Shown: positions 16,420 to 25,052, numbered from the stretch's first letter. The stretch: DNA of 56,665 nucleotides from Curtobacterium luteum (GCF_001475545.1 NZ_LDQC01000015.1:1-56665); one strand, 5' to 3'. Translations and numbers: made by a program. The notes: generated from the letters alone by a model not told the origin.

Positions 16420-16965
16420 TCAGCGCTCGAGGAGCTCCGCACGCGCGACGACCTTCGCGAAGCTCCCGTCGAGGGCGGCGAGGAACGCCGCGTGCACGGA
16501 CGCCCCCGGGACGGTCACCTCGCCGAGTGCGAGGTCCGGCGCCGCGCAGGCATCGGCCACCACGGTGCACGCGAACCCGAGGTCGGACGCTGCTCGGACG
16601 GTCGAGTCGATGCACATGCTCGTCATCATCCCGAGGACGACCAGGTCGGTGACGCCGCGGTCGCGGAGCAGCGCCTCGAGACCGGTGTCGATGAAGGCGT
16701 TCGGCTCGTGCTTCTCGAGGACGGTCTCCCCCGCTCGCGGTTCGACCGCCGGGTGGAACGCGGTCCCCGGTGCGCCCGGCACGAAGAAGCCGGCGTCGGG
16801 CTCGGTGGCGGTGCGGAAGACGTGCACGACCTCCTCGCCGCTCCCACGGAAGTGCCGCAGCACGGCGCCGGCGGCATCGGCAGCCGCCTCGGGTTCGACG
16901 AGCGGGAACGCCCCACCAGGGAAGTAGTCGAGTTGGACGTCGATGAGGAGCAGTGCGCGGGTCAT
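16420..16965 (-). CDS. Isochorismatase-like cysteine hydrolase
   Basis: A 181-residue cysteine hydrolase. The catalytic Asp lies in LLLIDVQLDYFPGG (about 5-18), the Lys in VLEKHEPNAF near 92, and the Cys in VLGMMTSMCIDSTVRAASDLGF near 118-126. The usual G-cis-peptide region precedes the Cys. Members include nicotinamidases, N-carbamoyl hydrolases and true isochorismatases; the nicotinamidase metal-binding His pair is not evident, so substrate is unknown. I chose ATG 16965, directly before the first strand, over the in-frame ATG at 16989. Confidence 0.75.
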   Translation of the reverse strand: MTRALLLIDVQLDYFPGGAFPLVEPEAAADAAGAVLRHFRGSGEEVVHVFRTATEPDAGFFVPGAPGTAFHPAVEPRAGETVLEKHEPNAFIDTGLEALLRDRGVTDLVVLGMMTSMCIDSTVRAASDLGFACTVVADACAAPDLALGEVTVPGASVHAAFLAALDGSFAKVVARAELLER

Positions 16966-16980
16966 CTCCCGATCATGCCC

Positions 16981-17012
16981 GTCGGGCACCCGGTGCGTAC
17001 CGGGTGCCCGAC
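16981..17012. terminator. Perfect 14-bp hairpin after the GH5 gene
   Basis: GTCGGGCACCCGGT (16981-16994) pairs perfectly with 16999-17012 around a GCGT loop. It starts 18 bp downstream of the GH5 stop on the minus strand. No T-run follows, as is usual for high-G+C actinobacteria. Confidence 0.65.
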
Positions 17013-17029
17013 AGGCCAGCGGACCGCGA

Positions 17030-18139
17030 TCAGCCGACCGAGAACGGTGCGCGACGCCCCTCGCCCCACGCCCAGTGCAGGAGCGCGACGCCGGAGTCGT
17101 TCGTCACCGCGAGCGAGAGGTGCTTCCCGGACCCCTGGATCGAGGTCAGGCTGTAGGTGTCGTCGGTGCGGAGGCCCGGCCAGTAGACCGCGCCGAGGTG
17201 CCGCTCACGGACGGTCGTCGACACGGTCTGCAGGAACGCCACCGAGTTGTCGGAGTCCGCGTCGCCGGTCGTGGCGGATCCGCGGTAGTCGATGCCGGTC
17301 GTCATCGGGACGCCGAACTCGTCGAGCACGGTGCGCGCCGAGCATGCCTGGTCGCCCAGTCGCGACTCGAAGTCAGCTGCCCACCCAGCGGGGTCGTGCG
17401 TGCCCCAGAAGCCGTAGTAGTGCTGCGAGACGTAGGTGCCGGCGAGCGCAGGAGCTGCGCAGACCGCGTCGACGTGGTCGTTGTAGCCGACCCCGCTGAC
17501 GAACACCCGGTCGCGCGGGATGCCCCGGGCGGTGTACCGGTCGACCCAGTCGGTGGCCACCTGGATCCACTGGTCGGCCGTGTAGCCGAACGGCTCGTTC
17601 ATCGGCTCGAAGTACACCCCGCGGTCGTGCGCGTAGGTACGGGTCAGCGTGTCCCACATCGTGGTCCAGGCCGCCGGGTCGTCGACCTTGCCGTCCTTGC
17701 TGGTGCCGTCACCCTCCCAGTACCCGAGCACGACACGGAAGCCCGCGTGCCGGGCGGCGTCGATCGCGCCCTTGTACGAGTTCCACCAGGCGGTGCCGAC
17801 CGAGTACGGGTTGACGGGCATCCGGACCGTGTTCGCCCCGAGGTCCTTCCGGAACCCCCGGAGGATGCGCTCGGACGTTCGGTGGACGGTGCGGTGGTCG
17901 TCGCTCGTCGAGAGGCCGGAGAGGACGACCGGGCCGTTCGCGTAGTTGTCGCGGGGGTCGGCCCAGTTGACTCCGCGGAACTGGGTCGGGTCGAGTGCGG
18001 GCTTCGTGTGCGCCGCCGGCGCCGGCGCCGGCGTCGCGTCCGCGACGACGGGGCTCGCGAGAGCGAGGGCGGTGGCGCCGGCGAGTGCGGCGATGGTGGC
18101 GGCGAGGAGTCGTCCCCGCCGGGTGGTCGGTGCGTGCAT
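17030..18139 (-). CDS. Secreted GH5-family glycoside hydrolase
   Basis: A 369-residue exported endoglycosidase. The Sec signal (RRGRLLAATIAALAGATALA, about 7-26) ends near ADA. The catalytic domain starts with FRGVNWADPRDN; DLGANTVRMPVNPY is near 100. The acid/base Glu is in YFEPMNEPFG near 180 and the nucleophile Glu in TVLDEFGVP near 265. HYYGFWGTHDP near 240 also fits. GH5 enzymes cut beta-1,4-glucans, mannans or related polymers; the subfamily is not clear. No carbohydrate-binding module is present. The ATG at 18139 gives a normal signal peptide. Confidence 0.8.
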   Translation of the reverse strand: MHAPTTRRGRLLAATIAALAGATALALASPVVADATPAPAPAAHTKPALDPTQFRGVNWADPRDNYANGPVVLSGLSTSDDHRTVHRTSERILRGFRKDLGANTVRMPVNPYSVGTAWWNSYKGAIDAARHAGFRVVLGYWEGDGTSKDGKVDDPAAWTTMWDTLTRTYAHDRGVYFEPMNEPFGYTADQWIQVATDWVDRYTARGIPRDRVFVSGVGYNDHVDAVCAAPALAGTYVSQHYYGFWGTHDPAGWAADFESRLGDQACSARTVLDEFGVPMTTGIDYRGSATTGDADSDNSVAFLQTVSTTVRERHLGAVYWPGLRTDDTYSLTSIQGSGKHLSLAVTNDSGVALLHWAWGEGRRAPFSVG

Positions 18140-18274
18140 GTCTGCGTGATCCCTGTCTGCTCCGTTGCAGCGGCACGGCGTCGTCGCGGTGCCGGCGTGG
18201 ACGATCACCGCGGCGGGTCCCTTCCGCCGTGGCAACGTCAACATCCAGCAGGGTTCCACTCGGAGAGCGGGGTG

Positions 18275-18811
18275 TCAACGCCGCTGCGTGACCGTTCGGT
18301 CGCCAGCGGGACCCCGACGGCGCCGGGCCGTCACGGAGCGCGGCGGCACGGTGCGCAGGTGGTCGCGCACGACGCCGAGCACGCGGCCGAGGTCTTCCAC
18401 GTCGCGCGGACCGATCGCGTCGAAGACGAGTTCACGCAGGAGCGCGACGTGCCCGGGGAAGACGGCGCCCAGCTTCCCCCGCCCGGCTCCGGTGAGGGTG
18501 ACCGTGACGCCACGATCGTCATCAGCTGCCTGCCCCCGCACGACGAGGCCGTCACGTTCGAGCAGGCCCACCTGGTAGGTCAGACCACTGCGGCTGATGA
18601 CCACCCCGTCGGCGAGCTCGGTCATCCGCCGACTCCCGCCGGGTGCGTCGCCCAGGGTGGCGAGCAACTGGAACTGCACGTAGCTGAGGTCGCCAGCGTC
18701 GCGGAGCTGCTGCTCGACCGCGTGCCGGACGAGGTTCCCGACCTCGATCAGGGCGAAGTACGCCCCGAGTTCGGCGGCGTCGAGGGACGGGTGCGGCTCG
18801 GATCCGGGCAT
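18275..18811 (-). CDS. MarR-family transcriptional regulator
   Basis: A 178-residue winged-helix regulator. The helix-turn-helix is within QFQLLATLGDAPGGSRRMTELADGVVISRSGLTYQVGLLERDGLV (about 47-91) and the wing in ADDDRGVTVTLTGAGR. A Pro/Arg-rich tail follows. The ATG at 18811 has TAGGAT at 18823-18818, 6 nt upstream, so the transcript is likely leaderless. It is divergent from an oxidoreductase gene. Two copies of a GCTTCGAATTCGAAGC-type dyad lie between them, one beside its own promoter, which suggests control of both genes. Confidence 0.85.
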   Translation of the reverse strand: MPGSEPHPSLDAAELGAYFALIEVGNLVRHAVEQQLRDAGDLSYVQFQLLATLGDAPGGSRRMTELADGVVISRSGLTYQVGLLERDGLVVRGQAADDDRGVTVTLTGAGRGKLGAVFPGHVALLRELVFDAIGPRDVEDLGRVLGVVRDHLRTVPPRSVTARRRRGPAGDRTVTQRR

Positions 18812-18829
18812 GGACTCATCCTACCTGTT

Positions 18830-18845
18830 GCTTCGAATTCGAAGC
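18830..18845. promoter_or_regulatory. MarR operator 1 (perfect 16-bp palindrome)
   Basis: GCTTCGAATTCGAAGC is a perfect palindrome between the divergent MarR and oxidoreductase genes. It lies just behind the MarR -10 (18823-18818). Candidate plus-strand hexamers TTGCTT (18828-18833) and TAGCGT (18851-18856), 17 bp apart, overlap it. Confidence 0.65.
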
Positions 18846-18867
18846 AGTGGTAGCGTCCTCCGCAGGT

Positions 18868-18883
18868 ACTTCAAATTCGAAGC
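18868..18883. promoter_or_regulatory. MarR operator 2
   Basis: ACTTCAAATTCGAAGC matches operator 1 at 14 of 16 positions. The centres are 38 bp apart, close to an integral number of helix turns. It lies downstream of the predicted start of the oxidoreductase transcript, where binding would block elongation. Confidence 0.6.
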
Positions 18884-18914
18884 ACACGAGGCTCAACCAA
18901 CGAAGGACAAGACC

Positions 18915-19874
18915 ATGCGAGCAGTGCGTTTCCACGAGGTCGGCGGACCGGAGGTCCTGCGGATCGAAGAGATCGACCGACCGACGCCGGGAGCCGGACA
19001 GGTCCTGGTGCGGGTCGCCGCGTCGGCCTACAACGCCGCGGACAACGGCATGCGGGGCGGGTTCCTCCCGATCCCGGTCGTCCTGCCGCACATCCCGGGC
19101 TACGACGTGTCCGGCACGGTCGAGGAACTCGGCGCCGACGTGACGGATCTGCGGGTCGGCGACGCGGTGATCGCGTTCCTCCCGATGGAGCGGGACGGCG
19201 GGGCCGCGGAGTTCGTGGTCGCCCCGGCGGAGTCGCTCGTCGCCGCACCGTCGAGCATCCGGCTCGCGGACGCGGCGGCACTGCCCTCCGTGGCGCTCAC
19301 GGCGTGGCAGGCGGTGTTCGACGAGGGCCGACTGACCGCGGGGCAGCGCCTGCTGATCGTCGGCGCCGGCGGGGTCGTCGGGAAGTACGCCGTCCGGCTG
19401 GCGAAGCGCGCCGGCATCGAGGTCGTCGCGACGGCGAGCCCGCGGAGCGCGGAAGCCGTGCGGGCCGCGGGCGCGGACGTCGTCGTCGACCACACCACCG
19501 ACGACCTCCTCACGGCGGTGGACGGGCAGGTCGACGTGCTGCTCAACCTCGCCCCGCTCGACCCGGAGCGCTTCGCCGACCTGGTCGCCCTCGTCCGCGA
19601 CGGTGGCACCGTCGTGAGCACGACGGCGTTCATCGCCACCCCGGGCGACGACGACCGTGACGTCCGGGCCGCCACGGTGTTCGTGCAGCCGAACCGGGGG
19701 CGCCTGGTCGAACTCGTCCGCCTGGTCGACGCCGGAGAGCTGCACGTCGAGGTGACGCGACGCATCCCGCTCGCGGACCTGCCGGCACTGCACGCCGAGG
19801 GTGCCGCCGGTCGGATCGTCGGCAAGGTCGTCGTGCTGGCCGAGCCGGACGCCACCGCTGCACCGTCCGCCTAG
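18915..19874 (+). CDS. Zinc-independent NADP-dependent quinone oxidoreductase-like protein
   Basis: A 319-residue medium-chain reductase. The GroES-like N-domain contains GPEVLRIEEIDRPTPGAGQVLVRV and PGYDVSGTVEELG near 67. The Rossmann domain has the nucleotide motif VGAGGVVGKYAVRLAKRAG near 155. Zinc-ligand residues of alcohol dehydrogenases are missing, placing it in the quinone oxidoreductase/crotonyl reductase group, typically reducing quinones or enones. It is divergent from a MarR gene with shared operators, so it is probably induced by a xenobiotic or oxidant. An AAGGAC ribosome site precedes the ATG. Confidence 0.8.
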   Translation: MRAVRFHEVGGPEVLRIEEIDRPTPGAGQVLVRVAASAYNAADNGMRGGFLPIPVVLPHIPGYDVSGTVEELGADVTDLRVGDAVIAFLPMERDGGAAEFVVAPAESLVAAPSSIRLADAAALPSVALTAWQAVFDEGRLTAGQRLLIVGAGGVVGKYAVRLAKRAGIEVVATASPRSAEAVRAAGADVVVDHTTDDLLTAVDGQVDVLLNLAPLDPERFADLVALVRDGGTVVSTTAFIATPGDDDRDVRAATVFVQPNRGRLVELVRLVDAGELHVEVTRRIPLADLPALHAEGAAGRIVGKVVVLAEPDATAAPSA

Positions 19875-19883
19875 GGTGGGGGC

Positions 19884-20573
19884 GTGGGCGACGAGCAGGC
19901 ACGGGCAGCGCTGGCGGCGGTCGGCCGGGACACCACCGCACCACTCGTGCCGACGCTCCCGGCCCTGCCGTCACCACGACGGGCCGCCGTCCTCTTGCTC
20001 TTCGGAGTCCTCGACGACCGTCCGAGTGACCGTGCCGCGTCGGTACCGAGGGTCTCCGACGACCTCGACGTCCTGCTCCTCCGACGCGCGGACACGCTCC
20101 GAGCCCATCCGAGCCAGGTCGCCTTCCCCGGCGGACGCATCGACGCAGGGGACGCAGACGCCGCCGACGCCGCCCTCCGCGAAGCGCACGAGGAGACCGG
20201 GCTCGACCCCGAGGGGGTCGACGTCCTCGGGGTGCTCCCCGCCGTACCGCTCGCGTTCTCGAACCACCTCGTCGAACCGGTCCTCGCGTGGTGGCGGTCG
20301 CCCTCGCCCGTGCGGGTCGTCGACGAGCGGGAGTCCGCGACCGTCTTCCGGGCACCGGTCGCCGACCTGCTCGATCCCGACCACCGCGGCGTGACCGTGA
20401 TCCGGCGGGACGGTCAGGAATGGCGTGGACCGGCGTTCACCCTCGCCGCGGAGCACGGGACGGAGACGGTGTGGGGCTTCACGGCGATGCTCCTCGACGC
20501 GCTGTTCGACCGGCTGGGGTGGACGGAACCGTGGAACGACCGGAAGGTCATCCCACTGCCAGGGGAGCGCTGA
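19884..20573 (+). CDS. NUDIX hydrolase (CoA pyrophosphatase-like)
   Basis: A 229-residue NUDIX protein. The Nudix box begins GGRIDAGDADAADAALREA and ends HEETGL (about 88-113), with all catalytic Glu residues. The upstream segment LRRADTLRAHPSQVAFPGG is typical of the CoA/peroxisomal NUDT7-like group that cleaves CoA to 4'-phosphopantetheine and 3',5'-ADP. A -10-like TAGGGT (19872-19877) lies 6 nt before the GTG and overlaps the stop region of the previous gene, implying its own leaderless transcript. Its 3' end overlaps the convergent ROK gene by 26 bp. Confidence 0.82.
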   Translation: MGDEQARAALAAVGRDTTAPLVPTLPALPSPRRAAVLLLFGVLDDRPSDRAASVPRVSDDLDVLLLRRADTLRAHPSQVAFPGGRIDAGDADAADAALREAHEETGLDPEGVDVLGVLPAVPLAFSNHLVEPVLAWWRSPSPVRVVDERESATVFRAPVADLLDPDHRGVTVIRRDGQEWRGPAFTLAAEHGTETVWGFTAMLLDALFDRLGWTEPWNDRKVIPLPGER

Positions 20574-21729
20574 GCGAGGCGGCGACCGGGAGCGCCAGCG
20601 CGAGCGGGTCCGTCCGGACCTCGTCGAGCGCCCGGGCGACGGCGCCGAGCACGACGACGTCGGCGCCGAGCCTCGAGGCGACGAGCTCCGGGACCGGGTC
20701 GTAGTCCCAGTCGGCGAGGTGCACCCGAGCCCGGTCGAGCACGGGACCGACCGCGTCCGCGATCGCCCCGGCGACGACCACCCGGTCGATGTCGAGCAGG
20801 CTCGCGAGGAGCACGCCCACGCGGGCCAGCCGGTCCCCGAGGCGGTCGACGACCTCGACCGCGACGGGGTCGCCGAGCGCCGCGGCCTCGAACAGGCGCT
20901 CCGAACCGTTCCGGCCGGCGAGGAGTGACCCCGGCGGGATCCGGTCGGCGGCCTCGGCGACGAGCAGGCGAGCCGTCGCGCCGATGCCCTCCGGGGAGCC
21001 GACGCCGTCGACGAGGTCGAGCACACGCATCTCACCTGCTCCGCCACGTGCGCCCCGGAGCAGCACGCCGTCGACGACGATCCCGGCGCCGAACCGCTCA
21101 CCCGAGAGCAGCGCGGCGAAGGAGGCGTCGCCGGAGGACGGGCGTTCCGCGAGGGCGGCGAGGTTCGCGTCGTTCTCGACCACGAGGCGTCCGTACCCGA
21201 GGAGCGCCCCGAACCCCGGGTTCATCCGGTCCCAGTACCCGTCGTCGCGCGGCGAGGCACCGCGCACGTCGACCGGCGCCGGGATCCCCACGACGACCAC
21301 GAGCACCCGGTCCGCGCCGACCCGTGCGTCGGCGAGCGCCTCCGCCACCGCGTCCCGTACCGCGCCGAGTCGCGTCGCGACGTCGAGACCGGTGTCCCCG
21401 AGCGACGCGGCCGCGCGGCCACGGACGACACCGCGGAGGTCGGCGACCGCGACGGACACCCGGTGCTGACCGGCGTCGACGCCGACGAGCACCCCTGCGT
21501 CGTCGTCGAGCGCGTACCGGCGCGCTGGCCGGCCCTTGCGGTACTCCCCCGCTGCACGGGCGTCGTCGAGCGCGCGCAGCCAGCCGAGCTGGACGAGTTC
21601 GTCGCACGCGGCGAGCACGGTCGAGCGGGTCAACCCCGTCCCCGCGATCGCCTCCGTCGCCGTGAACGCACCGGAGCCGAAGGCGTACGCGAGGACGACC
21701 TCGGCACTCGATCCTCGCGGCGGCGGCAT
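20548..21729 (-). CDS. ROK-family transcriptional regulator
   Basis: A 393-residue ROK repressor of the NagC/XylR type. The N-terminal winged helix covers about 8-70 (TATEAIAGTGLTRSTVLAACDEL). The ROK domain begins with VGVDAGQHRVSVAVADLRG near 83; VENDANLAALAE near 180 is the sugar-site motif. The usual Cys-rich zinc motif is not present. The ATG at 21729 has TAGTGT at 21742-21737, 7 nt upstream, again leaderless. It is divergent from an alpha-glucoside ABC importer and GH13 gene and probably represses them until an alpha-glucoside or glucose signal appears. Confidence 0.83.
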   Translation of the reverse strand: MPPPRGSSAEVVLAYAFGSGAFTATEAIAGTGLTRSTVLAACDELVQLGWLRALDDARAAGEYRKGRPARRYALDDDAGVLVGVDAGQHRVSVAVADLRGVVRGRAAASLGDTGLDVATRLGAVRDAVAEALADARVGADRVLVVVVGIPAPVDVRGASPRDDGYWDRMNPGFGALLGYGRLVVENDANLAALAERPSSGDASFAALLSGERFGAGIVVDGVLLRGARGGAGEMRVLDLVDGVGSPEGIGATARLLVAEAADRIPPGSLLAGRNGSERLFEAAALGDPVAVEVVDRLGDRLARVGVLLASLLDIDRVVVAGAIADAVGPVLDRARVHLADWDYDPVPELVASRLGADVVVLGAVARALDEVRTDPLALALPVAASLSAPLAVG

Positions 21730-21758
21730 GGTCGGAACACTACCGCGGAACGAGTTGC

Positions 21759-21786
21759 TTGCGCGATTAGATTTTCTCGCTACATT
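21759..21786 (+). promoter_or_regulatory. Promoter of the alpha-glucoside operon
   Basis: TTGCGC (21759-21764) and TACATT (21781-21786) with a 16-bp spacer stand in an unusually A/T-rich patch between divergent genes. TTGCTT at 21755 is an alternative -35. A weak dyad, GCGA to TCGC, spans 21763-21780 and could be the ROK operator. Confidence 0.5.
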
Positions 21787-21793
21787 TACTCCT

Positions 21794-21819
21794 GCGGGGC
21801 GACACCAAAGCCGCCCCGC
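21794..21819 (+). promoter_or_regulatory. Leader hairpin before the sugar-binding-protein gene
   Basis: GCGGGGCG (21794-21801) pairs perfectly with CGCCCCGC (21812-21819) around a 10-nt loop. It lies in the 5' leader, about 45 nt before the GTG. It could stabilise the mRNA or attenuate; no T-run follows. Confidence 0.45.
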
Positions 21820-21864
21820 GACACGGAACGGCAGGGCTGCCGGGTCCGTGCGGACGGAGACGAC

Positions 21865-23163
21865 GTGCAACCACACGCCACGAAGGGCACGGCCGCCGCG
21901 GTGAGCCGGAGGTCCTTCCTGCTCGGCGCCGGCGGCATCGGTGCGGGCCTCGCCCTCGCCGGGTGCGCACCGCTCGGAGGGTCGAGCGCACGCCCCGAGA
22001 CGATCACGTTCTACGTGTCGAAGCCCGAGGTCATCGGCTACTTCGACGACGTCATCGCGAAGTTCCACGAGAGCCAGTCGAAGATCCGGGTCATCCGCGA
22101 CTCGACGTCGAACATGTCCGCGAACTTCGTCCGGAACCGGCCGCCGGACCTCGGCTGCCTGAACTACAACTACGCGATGGTCTCGTTCGTCGAGCACGGC
22201 GCGCTCACCGACCTGTCGGACCTGCCGGAGAAGGACACAATCAACCCGGACCTGTGGCCGCTCATGCGGCAGACCGCGGACTACCCGGGCCGCACGAGCG
22301 TCCTGCCGTACTCGGTGACCGCCGCGTCGGTGATCTACAACAAGCGGATCTTCGCCGACCAGGGCATCGAGGTCCCCACGACGTGGAGCGAGTTCCGCGA
22401 CGTGTGCGAACGCCTCACGAAGGCCGGCATCACCCCGATGTACGGCACGTACAAGGACAACTGGACCATCGCGCAGGGCATGTTCGACTACTCCGTCGGC
22501 GGCATGCTCGACCTGCAGGAGACCTTCGCGGCGCTCGACCGCGAGGGCACGAAGGTCGGGAAGGGCTCGCGAGTCTCCTTCGAGAAGGACTTCGCCGCCC
22601 CCGTCGACCGCATGGTGGACCTGCTGCAGTGGCACCAGAAGGGTGCGGCCAGCCGCGGCTACGGGGACGGCAACCTCGCGTTCGCGCAGGGCAAGGCCGC
22701 GATGTACCTGCAGGGCCCGTGGGCGCTCGGCGAGATCGCGAAGTCCAGCAAGGACATCGACCTCGGTACCTTCCCCTTCCCGGCCACCGACGACGCCGCA
22801 GACAACAAGGTGCGCGTGAACGTCGACCTCGGACTCTGGATCCCGGAGGCCTCGCGCAAGCAGGAGGCCGCCCGCGAGTTCCTGTCGTTCCTCATGAGCC
22901 CGGCGGTGAACGACAAGTACAACGCCGACAACAACGGCTTCGGCGTCCGGAAGGACTCCCCGCCGGCGTCGAACCCCGCGCTCCGCGGCATGCAGGACTC
23001 GTACGACCAGGCCGACTTCTACCTGGGAGCCTCGCAGCTCATCCCCGCGGAGATCCCGGTGGCGAACTACCTGCAGTCCATCGCCTTCGGCGGTGCCCCC
23101 GCTCCGCAACTCCGCACCCTCGACGGCGACTGGGCGCGTCTCGCGCTCCGCACGGCCGCGTAA
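21865..23163 (+). CDS. Sugar-binding lipoprotein of an alpha-glucoside ABC importer, Tat-type signal
   Basis: A 432-residue solute-binding protein. The signal SRRSFLLGAGGIGAGLALAG ends in the lipobox LAGC; the paired Arg plus Phe-Leu-Leu suggest export by the Tat system as a folded lipoprotein. Body motifs include VIYNKRIFADQGIEVPTTW near 155 and FAQGKAAMYLQGPW near 275. The GTG at 21865 is preceded by ACGGAGA; the GTG at 21901, directly before SRRS, is a second option without a clear ribosome site. It is first in an operon with two permeases and an alpha-glucosidase. Confidence 0.83.
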   Translation: MQPHATKGTAAAVSRRSFLLGAGGIGAGLALAGCAPLGGSSARPETITFYVSKPEVIGYFDDVIAKFHESQSKIRVIRDSTSNMSANFVRNRPPDLGCLNYNYAMVSFVEHGALTDLSDLPEKDTINPDLWPLMRQTADYPGRTSVLPYSVTAASVIYNKRIFADQGIEVPTTWSEFRDVCERLTKAGITPMYGTYKDNWTIAQGMFDYSVGGMLDLQETFAALDREGTKVGKGSRVSFEKDFAAPVDRMVDLLQWHQKGAASRGYGDGNLAFAQGKAAMYLQGPWALGEIAKSSKDIDLGTFPFPATDDAADNKVRVNVDLGLWIPEASRKQEAAREFLSFLMSPAVNDKYNADNNGFGVRKDSPPASNPALRGMQDSYDQADFYLGASQLIPAEIPVANYLQSIAFGGAPAPQLRTLDGDWARLALRTAA

Positions 23164-23175
23164 GGAGACACGACC

Positions 23176-24147
23176 TTGGCCACCACCACGACAGAATCCG
23201 TCACGACGGCGGGCAGCCGCCGACGGGGCGGAGCCGCACCGCGCCTCCAGTCCGGACGACGCGCCGGCCGGACCGGACTGCGCACGAAGCGCAACCGGGT
23301 CGACCCGCTCTTCCTCGTCTTCCTGATCCCCACCCTCCTGCTCTTCACGCTGGCGATCACCCTCCCCGCAGTGATGGGCATCGTCCTGAGCTTCACCGAC
23401 TCCGTGGGGTTCGGGGACTTCCGGTTCATCGGCCTGACGAACTACGTCGCCGTGTTCAGCGACCCGGCGATCCTGCAGGCGTACCTGTTCACGATCGGGT
23501 TCTCGCTCGTCACCGTGCTCGTCGTGAACGCGCTCGCGTTCCTCCTCGCGATCGCCCTGACGTCGAAGGTCCGCGGCAAGATCGCCCTCCGAGCGGTCTT
23601 CGTGCTGCCGATGGTGATCTCCGGGATCGTGATCGCCTACGTGTTCTCGTTCCTGTTCGCGAACAGCCTGCCGGCCCTCGCGACCGCACTCGGCTTCGCG
23701 CCGCTCGAACAGAGCATCCTGGCGAACCCCGACCTCGCGTGGGTCGCGGTCGTCGTCGTGACCGCGTGGCAGGCCATCCCGTCGACGCTCCTCATCTACA
23801 TCGCCGGCGTCCTGTCGATCCCGGGTGAGGTCTACGAGGCGTCGGCCCTCGACGGTGCGAGCGCCTGGCGACAGCTCGTGTCGATCACGGCGCCGCTCAC
23901 CGCGGGCTACATCCTCATCAACCTCATCATCGGGTTCAAGAACTTCCTGAACTCGTACGACATCATCGTCGGCCTCACCGACGGCGGCCCCGGCACCTCG
24001 ACGACCAGCGTCGCGATGTCGATCTTCAAGGGCTTCAACGGCGGCGACTACGCCTACCAGATGGCGAACGCCACCATCTTCTTCGTGATCGCGGTCGTGA
24101 TCGCCGTGATCCAGCTGCGGGCGACCCGCGGGAAGGCAGCGCTCTGA
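23176..24147 (+). CDS. ABC sugar transporter permease (MalF type)
   Basis: A 323-residue permease. A basic, Arg-rich N-terminal tail (about 1-45) is followed by six membrane spans, with the EAA loop VYEASALDGASAWRQLVSITAPL near residue 220. Translation starts at TTG 23176, 8 nt behind AAGGAGA; no ATG or GTG fits the family start better. It pairs with the next permease, whose ATG overlaps its stop by 1 bp. The ATPase is not encoded here. Confidence 0.85.
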   Translation: MATTTTESVTTAGSRRRGGAAPRLQSGRRAGRTGLRTKRNRVDPLFLVFLIPTLLLFTLAITLPAVMGIVLSFTDSVGFGDFRFIGLTNYVAVFSDPAILQAYLFTIGFSLVTVLVVNALAFLLAIALTSKVRGKIALRAVFVLPMVISGIVIAYVFSFLFANSLPALATALGFAPLEQSILANPDLAWVAVVVVTAWQAIPSTLLIYIAGVLSIPGEVYEASALDGASAWRQLVSITAPLTAGYILINLIIGFKNFLNSYDIIVGLTDGGPGTSTTSVAMSIFKGFNGGDYAYQMANATIFFVIAVVIAVIQLRATRGKAAL

Positions 24148-25052
24148 TGACCATCCAGGCACCCCTGCAGCCGGGGACCACCGCGACGGGCACGCTCCGC
24201 TCCGTCGACGCCGACCGCAACGCGGGACGTCGCGGCGAGCGCGTCAACTGGCCCGTGACGATCGTCCTCGTCCTCTGCGCCCTGTCCGTGCTCGTGCCGC
24301 TGTACGTGACGGTCACGATGGCGTTCAAGACGTCCTCGCAGGCGGTCGACGGCAACGCGTTCTCGCTGCCGGCACCGTTCAGCGTCGACGGCTTCGTGCA
24401 GGCCTGGGAGCTCACGGACTTCCCGCGCGCGTTCGGGGTCTCCGTGCTCGTCGCCGCGATCACGGTCGTCGGGACGATCCTCCTCGCCTCGTTCACGGCG
24501 TACGCGATCGCCCGCAACTGGGAGCGCCGGCTGTTCCGCTGGTCGTTCTTCTACCTGCTCGCCGCGATGTTCCTGCCGTTCCCGGTGCTCGCGCTGTCGC
24601 AGGTGAAGCTGACCGGACTGGCTGGCCTCGACAACCCGTTCGGGGTCGCGATCCTGCACGTCATGTTCCAGCTCTCCTTCAGCGTGCTGCTCTTCACGGC
24701 GTTCCTGCGGTCGATCCCGGCGGAGCTCGAGGAGAGCGCCCGCATCGACGGCGCGACCACCGGTCAGGTGTTCTGGCGGCTGGTGTTCCCGCTCCTCGCG
24801 CCGATGAGCGCCACCGTCGGGATCTTCGCGTTCCTCGCGTCGTGGAACGACTTCGTGATGCCGTCGCTCATCACGTCCGATCCGGCCCTGCAGACCCTGC
24901 CCGTGCTGCAGCAGATGTTCCAGACGCAGTTCAGCAACAACTACAACGTGTCGTTCGCCTCGTACCTGATGGCGATGGCGCCGGCGATCATCGTCTACCT
25001 GTTCACGCAGCGCTGGGTGATGGCCGGGGTCACGCAGGGCGCGATCAAGTGA
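24147..25052 (+). CDS. ABC sugar transporter permease (MalG type)
   Basis: A 301-residue permease with six predicted membrane helices and the EAA loop ELEESARIDGATTGQVFWRLVFPLL near residue 192. The periplasmic loop between the first two helices begins VTMAFKTSSQAV. The start overlaps the MalF-type gene (sequence TGATGA region), and its own stop overlaps a possible GTG start of the alpha-glucosidase gene, so the importer and enzyme form one operon. Confidence 0.85.
   Translation: MTIQAPLQPGTTATGTLRSVDADRNAGRRGERVNWPVTIVLVLCALSVLVPLYVTVTMAFKTSSQAVDGNAFSLPAPFSVDGFVQAWELTDFPRAFGVSVLVAAITVVGTILLASFTAYAIARNWERRLFRWSFFYLLAAMFLPFPVLALSQVKLTGLAGLDNPFGVAILHVMFQLSFSVLLFTAFLRSIPAELEESARIDGATTGQVFWRLVFPLLAPMSATVGIFAFLASWNDFVMPSLITSDPALQTLPVLQQMFQTQFSNNYNVSFASYLMAMAPAIIVYLFTQRWVMAGVTQGAIK

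Noticed and set aside
18140..18274. Promoter of the GH5 gene with TTGACA at 18278-18273.
   Set aside because: The hexamer is good, but no acceptable -10 lies 16-18 bp downstream, so I did not list it as a promoter.
20548..24162. A 1204-residue minus-strand reading frame running from the ROK regulator through the alpha-glucoside transporter genes.
   Set aside because: The part upstream of 21729 is the antisense of clear transporter genes and has an Arg/Glu/Asp-rich composition typical of shadow frames in high-G+C DNA. Only 20548-21729 is real.
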